Source: DAOTXK01 sp034435395 (lineage in GTDB: Bacteria > Chloroflexota > Anaerolineae > Aggregatilineales > Ch27). From it: 31,588 nucleotides of DNA. A program made the translations under genes and the position numbers. Below the pieces are notes generated by a model. The model saw only the letters and a list, made by a program, of their open reading frames with translations, was not told the origin of the DNA and did not search any database. This document shows positions 16,851-24,153 of this stretch, piece by piece. The DNA is taken from NCBI GenBank assembly GCA_034435395.1, contig DAOTXK010000163.1:1-31588 (forward strand), in the 5' to 3' direction. How positions within the stretch are numbered: position 1 is the stretch's first letter; every line of letters starts with the position of its first letter.

Positions 16851-16912
16851 TGGTCAGTTCGCGGTGGGGGGCCGCTGTCATCTGGACGGGGGGCGGGCAG
16901 GCCCGGCATGAC

Positions 16913-16941
16913 TTGACGATGGCCGGTCACTCGCTTACACT
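16913..16941 (+). promoter_or_regulatory. Sigma70-type promoter of the STAND-like ATPase gene
   Basis: TTGACG (16913-16918) and TACACT (16936-16941) are separated by exactly 17 bp. Transcription would begin near 16948, just before the AGGGAGG (16963-16969) that serves ATG 16974. This also argues against the GTG start at 16947. Confidence 0.65.
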
Positions 16942-16973
16942 GGCGCGTGTGGCGCAGGGTCCAGGGAGGCGGC

Positions 16974-18308
16974 ATGGCCGAAAACCCGTATCAGTATAAT
17001 ACGCCGGTCAGTTATACCGGGCGCTTCGCCGGGCGGGACGAAGCTTTTGCCTTCGTGCAATCTCACCTGGTCGGCGGCCACCAGCGGGGTGCGCTGGTCG
17101 TGTTAGGCCCCAGCCAGATCGGCAAAAGCTCATTCTTGCGCACCCTGCCATCACATCTTGACGAACGCTACTGCCCGGTGCGGCTGTCGTTGCGGGCGGG
17201 GACCGTGGCCGGAGAGCATGCCTGGCTCACGGCGCTGGCGGAGACGGTCCCGCAGGCGCTGGCGGCGTTGGGCATCCAGTCGGCCCGCCTGCCGGGCCTG
17301 CCAGGGCATCCCGCCGAGTTGCGCCAGGCGCTGCTGGGCGATTACCTGACCACCGGCCTGCGCGCCCTGCGCCGGGAACGCCATTTGCTGGTGTTGCTGG
17401 ATAATGCCGAGCGGCTGCTGACGGCCGTCCAGGGGCACGCCCTGCCCAGGGATACCTTCCAGTTTCTGGCCCAGTTGTTGGAGGCCCACGCCCACTTTGA
17501 CCTGTTGATGGCGCTGGACTCGCGTTATGAGCCGGACCTGCTGTCGGTCGGCCCGCCGTTTGACCCGGCGCTGATGTACCGGCTGCGAGGATTGTCGCCG
17601 GAGGAGTTGAAGGCGCTGCTCACCGCGCCGGTGGGCGGCATCGTTGACTATACGCCGGAAGCGCTGGAGGCCGTCTATGGCCTGACGGCGGGCCACCCTT
17701 ACCTGGCCCAGTTGATGGGTTGGCTGCTGTTTGACCGCTCCGACCGGCGCGGGCATGCCGGGCCGATCACCCCGGCGGACGTGGAAGCGACCGTGGACAC
17801 GGCCCTGGCGATGGCCAGCGACACGCTGGGGGCGATCTGGTCGCATGGCACGCCGCAGGAGCGGCTGGTGTTGACGGCCATCAGCACGCTCAGCCCGGAC
17901 GAACCGCCGGCGCCAGTGCCTTTCGAGGACATCAGCGCCTGGCTGATCGCCGCCGACCGCCTGCTGGACCCGCGGACCGTCAACGCCACCTGGCGGCGGC
18001 TGGAGTACGAGGGGGTGCTGCGCCTGTCAGCGGATGGCAAGCTGGTCATCAACGGCGGTTTGCAGCGGCGCTGGCTGCGGGCTCACGTCACCCTGTCGGA
18101 GGAATCCGGGCGTCGCACCCCCTGGCGGCGGATCATCATTCTGGGGGCGGTGGCCCTGCTGGTTCTGGCGATGCTGCTGGCGGTGCTGAGCGCGCTGCCG
18201 GGGCCGGGCGCGACCACCGACGGCAGCGAGGCGACGATCACGTTGGGGCTTGACCTACAGGCGACCGCCGACTCTTACAGCGCTACGCAGACGGCCACCG
18301 TGCGCTGA
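16974..18308 (+). CDS. STAND-like AAA ATPase with C-terminal membrane anchor
   Basis: It encodes 444 residues. The N-terminal NPYQYNTPVSYTGRFAGRDE is the entry of many STAND/AAA ATPases (F-x-GR-x-E). Walker A is G45-PSQIGKSS-53. Walker B is LLVLLD143, followed by N-A-E. Next come a helical sensor region (LRGLSPEELKALL, then GLTAGHPYLAQLMGWLLF) and a winged-helix-like segment (about 290-370) ending VLRLSADGKLVINGGLQRRWL. A single hydrophobic helix at about 386-409 is followed by a 35-residue Thr/Ser-rich tail. With Arg-rich residues before the helix, the ATPase would face the cytoplasm and the tail outside. STAND proteins switch on ligand binding; no effector domain is visible here, so partners are needed. 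It is single-transcribed from its own promoter and convergent with the histidine kinase gene. Confidence 0.75.
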   Translation: MAENPYQYNTPVSYTGRFAGRDEAFAFVQSHLVGGHQRGALVVLGPSQIGKSSFLRTLPSHLDERYCPVRLSLRAGTVAGEHAWLTALAETVPQALAALGIQSARLPGLPGHPAELRQALLGDYLTTGLRALRRERHLLVLLDNAERLLTAVQGHALPRDTFQFLAQLLEAHAHFDLLMALDSRYEPDLLSVGPPFDPALMYRLRGLSPEELKALLTAPVGGIVDYTPEALEAVYGLTAGHPYLAQLMGWLLFDRSDRRGHAGPITPADVEATVDTALAMASDTLGAIWSHGTPQERLVLTAISTLSPDEPPAPVPFEDISAWLIAADRLLDPRTVNATWRRLEYEGVLRLSADGKLVINGGLQRRWLRAHVTLSEESGRRTPWRRIIILGAVALLVLAMLLAVLSALPGPGATTDGSEATITLGLDLQATADSYSATQTATVR

Positions 18309-18347
18309 TCGGCAGGGGGCGCTGTCCCCGGCGGACCGCTCACAGGT

Positions 18348-19928
18348 TCACGCCGGCCGCTCGGAAGGCGGCTCCTCCGGCAGCGGCAGCCAGAAGCCAA
18401 ACGTGCTGCCCTTCCCGGCGACGCTCGTAAACCAGACCGCGCCGCCGTGCCGCTCCACCACCGCCTTGACCAGACTCAGGCCCAGCCCTGTGCCGGGGAT
18501 GTGTTCCGTGCCCGGCTGTTTGGCCCGGTAGAAGGTCTGGAAAATACCGGCCTGCAATTCCTCGTCGATGCCATACCCCGTATCTTCCACGGCGAAATAA
18601 AAACGCCCCTGGACTTCGTCCACCGACGCCCGGACGGTGATCAGGCCGTTATCCGGCGTGTACTTGATCGCGTTGTCGATCAGGTTGGCGATCGCCTCCC
18701 GGAGATGCGCCGCTTCGCCCAGCAGTGGGGGGAGGTCCGGCGGGATTTCCTGGAACATGGACTGGCTCCGAGCGCGGGCCTGAGGTTCATACTCGGCCAC
18801 GATGGCGCGCAGCAGCTGGCCGGGGTCAAACGGCTGGTAGACGCCCTCCGCGCTGGCCTGGATGCGCTCCAGGTCGAGCAGCTCGGCGATCATGGTGAGC
18901 AGGTGGTCGGCGATGCGGGTGATGTCCTTGAGGTAAGCATAGGCATTGTTATCGGGGGCCAGGTCCATGAGCAGGATGTTGGCATATCCCTGGATGGTGG
19001 CCAGCGGGTTTTTGAGGTCATGCGAGGCCATCTGGAGCATCTGACTCTTGAGGCGCGTCAAATCCTTAAGAGTTGTGATGTCGTTGAAGAGGATGACACG
19101 CCCCAGTTCGTGGGCTTCCTGGCCCTGCCGCCAGCTCGAAGCCCGCACGGCGTAATCGCGCTGGCCGACCTCGTCGCGCAGGTCAAAGCGACGTTCCCCG
19201 GCGGCGACCCGCTCTGCCACGACGGCGAAAAACGGGTTATCGGAAATCTCGGCCAGCGGGCGGCCGATGATGTCCGCTTCAGGCGCGCCGAACAGCGCCA
19301 GGGCCGCCGGGTTGGCCAGGGTGACCAGACCCTGGGGGTCGATGGTCAGCAGCGGCTCGTCGGTGCTTTCCAGCACCGCCTGCAACTGGCGCTGGTGGGT
19401 TTCCGCCTGGTGGAAAAGCTGGGCATTGCGGATGCTGATGGCGGCCTGGGCGGCGACGGTCGTGGCCAGCGCCAGGTCCTCTTCGGTGAAGTGGCCGGGT
19501 TCCCCATGTTCCAGGGTCATGATCCCGTTAACGTGATTGTTGTGGAGGAAGGGCACACACAGCACCGAGCGCGGCGGCGTCCGGTCGGTCAGGAAGGTCA
19601 CCCAGCGGTTGTCGGTCTGGGTATCATGAACGATGGTCCCTGTCCGGTGGCGGTAAACCCACCCGGCGAGGCCGGTCTCCAGGACGCGGTTGACCAGGAA
19701 GCGGGAAAGCTCCGGCGGCAGGTCGCGCCGGATGATGTAGTGCTGCACCGTGTCATCGCCCTGCTGAAAGAGAAAAAAGCTGCCGCGTTCGGCGCCCAAC
19801 ATTTCCGTGAGCAGGGACAGCGTCTGGCTGAGCACATCATTCAGATCGAGGGAGTTCAGCAGGCTGGCCACCTTGGACAGCAGGATGACTTCCTGGGTTT
19901 TCCGGTTGAGTGGGGAGTCTTGTTCCAT
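18348..19928 (-). CDS. Soluble GAF-PAS sensor histidine kinase
   Basis: It encodes 526 residues with no membrane segment. The GAF domain (about 10-170) contains AERGSFFLF, GLAGWVYRHRTG and SVLCVPFLHNNHVNGIMTLEH. The PAS domain (about 185-290) has TIDPQGLVTLANPAALALFG. The HisKA H-box is MASH303-DLKNPLATIQGY. The HATPase has an N-box (IANLIDNAIKYTP), G1 (VEDTGYGIDEE), an F-box (FQTFYRA) and G2 (GTGLGLSLVKAVVERHGG). It should autophosphorylate His303 and pass the phosphate to a response regulator, which is not encoded nearby. ATG 19928 is preferred over TTG 19949. The gene starts 33 bases after the stop of the PknB-type kinase, so the two probably share a transcript, a mix of Ser/Thr and His kinase signalling. 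Confidence 0.92.
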   Translation of the reverse strand: MEQDSPLNRKTQEVILLSKVASLLNSLDLNDVLSQTLSLLTEMLGAERGSFFLFQQGDDTVQHYIIRRDLPPELSRFLVNRVLETGLAGWVYRHRTGTIVHDTQTDNRWVTFLTDRTPPRSVLCVPFLHNNHVNGIMTLEHGEPGHFTEEDLALATTVAAQAAISIRNAQLFHQAETHQRQLQAVLESTDEPLLTIDPQGLVTLANPAALALFGAPEADIIGRPLAEISDNPFFAVVAERVAAGERRFDLRDEVGQRDYAVRASSWRQGQEAHELGRVILFNDITTLKDLTRLKSQMLQMASHDLKNPLATIQGYANILLMDLAPDNNAYAYLKDITRIADHLLTMIAELLDLERIQASAEGVYQPFDPGQLLRAIVAEYEPQARARSQSMFQEIPPDLPPLLGEAAHLREAIANLIDNAIKYTPDNGLITVRASVDEVQGRFYFAVEDTGYGIDEELQAGIFQTFYRAKQPGTEHIPGTGLGLSLVKAVVERHGGAVWFTSVAGKGSTFGFWLPLPEEPPSERPA

Positions 19929-19961
19929 GGGATCACGCTCGTGGGCCAAAATAGGCTGGGT

Positions 19962-21638
19962 TCAGCGGGGGAAAGACGCCGCGCACTGCCCCTCGGCGAC
20001 CGAACAGGTGGCGAGGACTTCTCCCAGTTGGGTGACGGCGAAGGACGCACCGGGCGCGTCATCGATCCAGAACCAGCGGATCTGCGAGGCTGTCCACCAG
20101 GCGGCGCGCGTCTGGCAGTATCGGGTATAGTCGAGCCTGATGTCCTGGCGGCTCAGGCCGCGACGCCACACCTGGTAACAATGCCCCGCTGGCAACGCCG
20201 ACGGGGGAGAGCTGGCGAACTCGGTATCCCAGTCGGACGCCTGGAAGGAGAACGTTTCGCCGGTTTCCGGATCAACCCGCACAAATTCCAGGAACTGCAC
20301 ATCCAGCGGACCGCGGCTGTTGTTGACCAGCAGGAACGACTGATCGTCATAGACCATCAGCAGATCAGCGTCAGCCAGGGGGGTGGCCGTGGTCGGCGGG
20401 GTTTCCGTTTCCGTCGGGGATGGGCCAGCGGCCTGGCCAGTGGCCGTCGCGCCCGGCCCGGCGACCGATCCTGAAGTGGGCGAAGCCGGTCTGCTGGCGG
20501 AGAAAAGCCAGCCGCCCCGATTCTGGATGAGGAGCGCGCCCCCAGCGGCGATCACCCCCAGGATGAGCAACAACAGCCGTCGGCGGAGCCGACCCCGCCG
20601 GGCCGGGCGCGGTGACTTCCGGCCCCTGGACAGCGGCGCAGAGACCACCGTGTCTGTATCTTCGTGGGCTTCGCCGGCCGGACGCTCCACAACGGCTTCC
20701 GGCGCGTCGGCGGCCAGGGGGATGGTCGTGGGCGCTGGGGTGACCTTTTCCAGTTCGCCAGTGTCTTCGTCATCTTCCAGGGCGGTCCCGGCCTGGAGCT
20801 TGAGGGCCGCCGCCAGCGCCTCGACCATGGCCGCGCCACTGGGGTACCGATCCTGCGGTTCCTTCCGCAGGGCGTGCATGATGACGTTTTCAACCTCCGG
20901 GCTGATGTCCGGATTGATGGTGGAGGGCAGGGGAGGCGGCTCATTGAGATGTTTGAGGGCCACGCTCATGGTGGAGGGGTCGTCGAAGGGGACCTTGCCG
21001 GTGAAAATCTCGTACATCACCACGCCCAGCGAGTAAAAGTCGCTCTGGGGGACCGCCTGGGCCGAGGAGATGGCCTGCTCCGGGGCGATGTAGTGGGCGC
21101 TGCCGAAGGTATTGCCGATGGTGCCTTCAGGGATGTTGAGCGCCAAGCCGAAGTCGGTCAGGATGGCCTTACCTTCCGGCGTCACCATGATGTTGGACGG
21201 TTTGATATCCCGGTGGATGACGCCCGCCCGGTGGGCATAGTCCAGGGCCAGGGCGATATCCCGCACGATGCGGAAGGCGGTTTCGGGGGGCATGACCTGT
21301 TCTTTTTCGGCGTATTCGCGCAGGATGTAGCGCAGGTCCTGCCCTTCCACGAAGTGCATGGCCATGAAGTTGACATCGCTCTCCGGCACCTGGCCGAACT
21401 GATAAATGCCGACGATGTTGGGGTGCCTCAGGCGGGCAATGGCGCGGGCCTCGCGGGTGAAGCGGGTCTGGTATTCCTCCAGTTCCTCACTGTTGCCGCC
21501 TACGTCGATGACCTTGACGGCGGCGAACCGGTCCAGTTTTTCGTCGTAACCCCGGTACACACGGGCCATACCCCCGCGTCCCAGGAGTTCTATAATGGTA
21601 TAGTCACCGAGCACCTTGCCGATCAATGGGTCCGCCAT
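19962..21638 (-). CDS. Transmembrane PknB-type Ser/Thr protein kinase with extracytoplasmic Cys-containing domain
   Basis: It encodes 558 residues. The kinase domain spans about 12-270 with Gly-loop G20-R-G-G-M-A, Lys42 (AAVK), catalytic H142-R-D144, D162-F-G164 and YIAPEQA; all essential residues are present. A Pro/Thr-rich juxtamembrane linker and a basic stretch (RRGRLRRR) precede one membrane helix at about 353-371. A Ser/Thr/Pro linker and a C-terminal domain of about 130 residues outside the membrane follow. That domain contains FLLVNNSRGPLDVQFLEF, a W-D-T-E-F turn, PAGHCYQVW and three further Cys. PASTA repeats are absent, so this domain probably senses something other than peptidoglycan. 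The promoter on this strand has a perfect TATAAT. The gene is divergent from the clpC-like operon and leads into the histidine kinase gene. Confidence 0.93.
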   Translation of the reverse strand: MADPLIGKVLGDYTIIELLGRGGMARVYRGYDEKLDRFAAVKVIDVGGNSEELEEYQTRFTREARAIARLRHPNIVGIYQFGQVPESDVNFMAMHFVEGQDLRYILREYAEKEQVMPPETAFRIVRDIALALDYAHRAGVIHRDIKPSNIMVTPEGKAILTDFGLALNIPEGTIGNTFGSAHYIAPEQAISSAQAVPQSDFYSLGVVMYEIFTGKVPFDDPSTMSVALKHLNEPPPLPSTINPDISPEVENVIMHALRKEPQDRYPSGAAMVEALAAALKLQAGTALEDDEDTGELEKVTPAPTTIPLAADAPEAVVERPAGEAHEDTDTVVSAPLSRGRKSPRPARRGRLRRRLLLLILGVIAAGGALLIQNRGGWLFSASRPASPTSGSVAGPGATATGQAAGPSPTETETPPTTATPLADADLLMVYDDQSFLLVNNSRGPLDVQFLEFVRVDPETGETFSFQASDWDTEFASSPPSALPAGHCYQVWRRGLSRQDIRLDYTRYCQTRAAWWTASQIRWFWIDDAPGASFAVTQLGEVLATCSVAEGQCAASFPR

Positions 21639-21815
21639 GACCAGTCCAGTTCTGTGGAAGCCGATCAGCGCCGCTGTTCCCCTTCATTATACTGACCTTG
21701 CGGCATGTGCGGAAATCGCCCCCGGCGGAACCTGCTCGCCGGGCGGGGTTGCGGTATACTAGCTAGGAAACACCGATCAGGCTGACAGTATGTAGGGCGG
21801 GATAGAGGTCAAACT
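21639..21815. promoter_or_regulatory. Divergent promoter region, kinase operon / clpC-like operon
   Basis: On the - strand a perfect TATAAT (21691-21686) has only a weak -35 and would start transcription near 21679 for the kinase pair. On the + strand TATACT (21755-21760) lies 17 bp after CTGCTC (21732-21737, 3 of 6 matches) and would serve the clpC-like operon. Between them is a perfect inverted repeat, CCCGGCG (21721-21727) and CGCCGGG (21737-21743) with a 9-base spacer, touching the + strand -35. A regulator bound there could affect both directions. Confidence 0.55.
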
Positions 21816-24143
21816 GTGTCTTCACCCCTGGAAATCAGCGAGCAGGAGATTCGGGATCGCTGCCGCCGCTTGTTGACCCTGGCGGCGGAAGAATGCGTCC
21901 GCATGGGCCACAACTACATCGGGACGGAGCATCTGTTCAACGCCCTCACCAAGATCGAGGGGGGGCGGACCCAGCGCCTGCTGCGGGACGCTGACCTGGA
22001 CCCCGTGGCCGTCCGCAACAGCGTGCGCGAGGCTGCCGGGCGGGGGTCCGATCTGCCGCTGGAGCCAGTTCCGCTGACCCCCCGCGCCCGCACGGTGCTC
22101 TCCATTGCCATCTACGCCGCCGACGACGAGGATGTGGATGACGTGCAGGAAGATCACCTGCTGCTGGCCCTGCTCCAGGAGGGCGAAGGCGTGGCGGTCC
22201 GCAAACTGACGGAGATGGGCTTTGACCTGCCGTACTGGTCGGCGATGCTGCTCGGCGAAGCCGAGGCCCGCTACGAGGCTGGCGCGCTGGAATCGGGAGA
22301 GCGCCCCACGCCGACCCGCGAGTTGGGCCACGCCCCCACGCCGATGCTGGACAAGTTCGGGCGCGACCTGGTCCAGCAGGCCAAAGAGGGTAAGATCGGC
22401 CCGGCCATCGGACGGGAGCGCGAGATGCGCACGGTGGCGCGGACGCTGGCCCGCAGCAAAAAGAACAACGCCCTGCTGGTGGGCGATTCCGGGGTGGGCA
22501 AGACGGCGGTGGTCGAGGGGTTGGCCTGGGCCATCGCCCACGGCACAGCCCCCAGTTCCATCCAGAACCGCCGCATTGTCCAGATTGAACTGGGGGCGCT
22601 GGTCGCCGGGACCAGCCTGCGCGGCCAGTTTGAGGAGCGGCTGGTGGGCATCGTGGAGGAGATCAAAGAATCGCCGGACGTGATCCTGTTCATTGACGAG
22701 CTTCACACCCTGGTCGGGGCGGGCGACACGCTGGACAGCAACCTGGACGCGGCCAACATCCTCAAACCAGCGCTGTCCCGTGGCGAGATCAGGTGCATCG
22801 GCGCGACCACGGTCGAGGAATACCGCCGGGCCATCGCCCAGGACGCGGCGCTGGATCGGCGCTTTCGGGTGATCGAGATCGAGGAGCCGACGGTTGAGGA
22901 GACGCTGGCCATCCTGGCCGCGCTGCGCGACCAGTACGAGAAACACCATGGGGTCACCATCCGGCCGGACGCGCTGGAAGCTGCCGCCCGCCTGTCGGTG
23001 CGGTACCAGCCCGACCGCCGGCTGCCGGACAAGGCGCTGGACCTGATCGACGAAGCCTGCGCCCGCCTGGTGATCCGGACCCATATACCGGAGGAGGGGG
23101 CGATCAACGAAGTCACCGCCCACACCGTCGCCACGGTGCTGTCCGAGTGGACGGGCATCCCCGTGGCCGACCTGACCGCCGATGAGCGCCGCCGTTTCGC
23201 CCAGATGGAGGAGGCGCTGCGGGCGCGCGTGGTCGGGCAGGATCGGGCGGTGGCGGCGGTGGCAGCGGCCATCAAACAGGCGCGGGCGGGGCTATCTGAC
23301 CCCAATCGGCCTATCGGCGTTTTTCTGTTTCTGGGGCCGTCGGGCGTGGGTAAGACGGAACTGGCCAAAGCCCTGACCGAATTCCTGTTCGGGACGGAGG
23401 ATGCGCTGATTCGCCTCGACATGTCGGAGTTCCATGATGAGCATACGGTGGCCCGGTTGATCGGCGCGCCGCCCGGCTACCGCGACTCCGAACGCGGCGG
23501 GCAGCTCACCGAGGCGCTGCGCCGCCGTCCCTACAGCGTCGTCCTGCTGGACGAGGTGGAGAAGGCTGTCCCGGAGGTCTTTGATGTCTTCCTGCAAATC
23601 TTCGACGATGGCCGCCTCACTGACTCGCGAGGGGGAACGGTGGATTGTCGCCACTCCGTGTTTATCATGACCAGCAATATCGGCGCGGGGGAGTCGGCGC
23701 GGGGCATGGGCTTCGGACACGATGAAGAAGACCGCCTGCCGGATTACGAGGCTTACCTCAAAGAATTCTTCCGCCCGGAGTTTCTGAACCGCCTGGACGA
23801 GGTGGTGACCTTCCGCCCGCTCAACGTGGTGAACCTGAACACCATCCTGGACCTGCAACTGAAGGAATTACGCGAGCGGCTGAACAGACAGGGCCTGACC
23901 CTTATCCTGGACGATACGGCACGCGGCGCGCTGCTGGAGGAAGGCTATGACCCGGCGATGGGGGCGCGACCGCTCAAGCGAGCCATTGAGCGCCTGCTGA
24001 CCCGGCCCCTGAGCGCCCACTTGTTGGAGGATGCCTTCACGCCCGGCCAGACGGTTTACGTCCGGGCAACGGATGGGGGTCTGGTTTTCACCGCCGGTTC
24101 GGTTGACTCTGAGGAGTTGCCATCGGCGACGCAGCCGCACTGA
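21816..24143 (+). CDS. ClpC-like AAA+ unfoldase lacking the middle domain
   Basis: It encodes 775 residues. A double Clp_N domain (about 5-145) is followed by a linker and AAA-1 with Walker A G223-DSGVGKT-230 and FIDELHTLVGAG. AAA-2 has Walker A G507-PSGVGKT-514, RLDMSEFHDEHTVARLIGAPPGY and LLDEVEKA. An M631-G-F-G loop corresponds to the ClpP-docking (I/L/V)GF loop, so it may feed a ClpP protease; no clpP is in the window. Standard ClpC has a coiled-coil middle domain of about 40 residues between LIDEA and the V-T-x-x-x-(I/V) strand. Here only about a dozen residues separate them (419-432), as in ClpA. GTG 21816 follows AGAGGT at good spacing. It heads an apparent five-gene operon. Confidence 0.9.
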   Translation: MSSPLEISEQEIRDRCRRLLTLAAEECVRMGHNYIGTEHLFNALTKIEGGRTQRLLRDADLDPVAVRNSVREAAGRGSDLPLEPVPLTPRARTVLSIAIYAADDEDVDDVQEDHLLLALLQEGEGVAVRKLTEMGFDLPYWSAMLLGEAEARYEAGALESGERPTPTRELGHAPTPMLDKFGRDLVQQAKEGKIGPAIGREREMRTVARTLARSKKNNALLVGDSGVGKTAVVEGLAWAIAHGTAPSSIQNRRIVQIELGALVAGTSLRGQFEERLVGIVEEIKESPDVILFIDELHTLVGAGDTLDSNLDAANILKPALSRGEIRCIGATTVEEYRRAIAQDAALDRRFRVIEIEEPTVEETLAILAALRDQYEKHHGVTIRPDALEAAARLSVRYQPDRRLPDKALDLIDEACARLVIRTHIPEEGAINEVTAHTVATVLSEWTGIPVADLTADERRRFAQMEEALRARVVGQDRAVAAVAAAIKQARAGLSDPNRPIGVFLFLGPSGVGKTELAKALTEFLFGTEDALIRLDMSEFHDEHTVARLIGAPPGYRDSERGGQLTEALRRRPYSVVLLDEVEKAVPEVFDVFLQIFDDGRLTDSRGGTVDCRHSVFIMTSNIGAGESARGMGFGHDEEDRLPDYEAYLKEFFRPEFLNRLDEVVTFRPLNVVNLNTILDLQLKELRERLNRQGLTLILDDTARGALLEEGYDPAMGARPLKRAIERLLTRPLSAHLLEDAFTPGQTVYVRATDGGLVFTAGSVDSEELPSATQPH

Positions 24144-24153
24144 GCCGATACCT

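Noticed and set aside
18314..18329. GGGG-CGCTGT-CCCC hairpin between the convergent ATPase and histidine kinase genes
   Set aside because: Stem is only 4 bp and no T-run follows on either strand.
18447..20474. Long + strand open frame of 675 codons opposite the histidine kinase and PknB-type kinase
   Set aside because: The - strand products have full catalytic motifs; the + strand translation has none and is an artefact of high GC.
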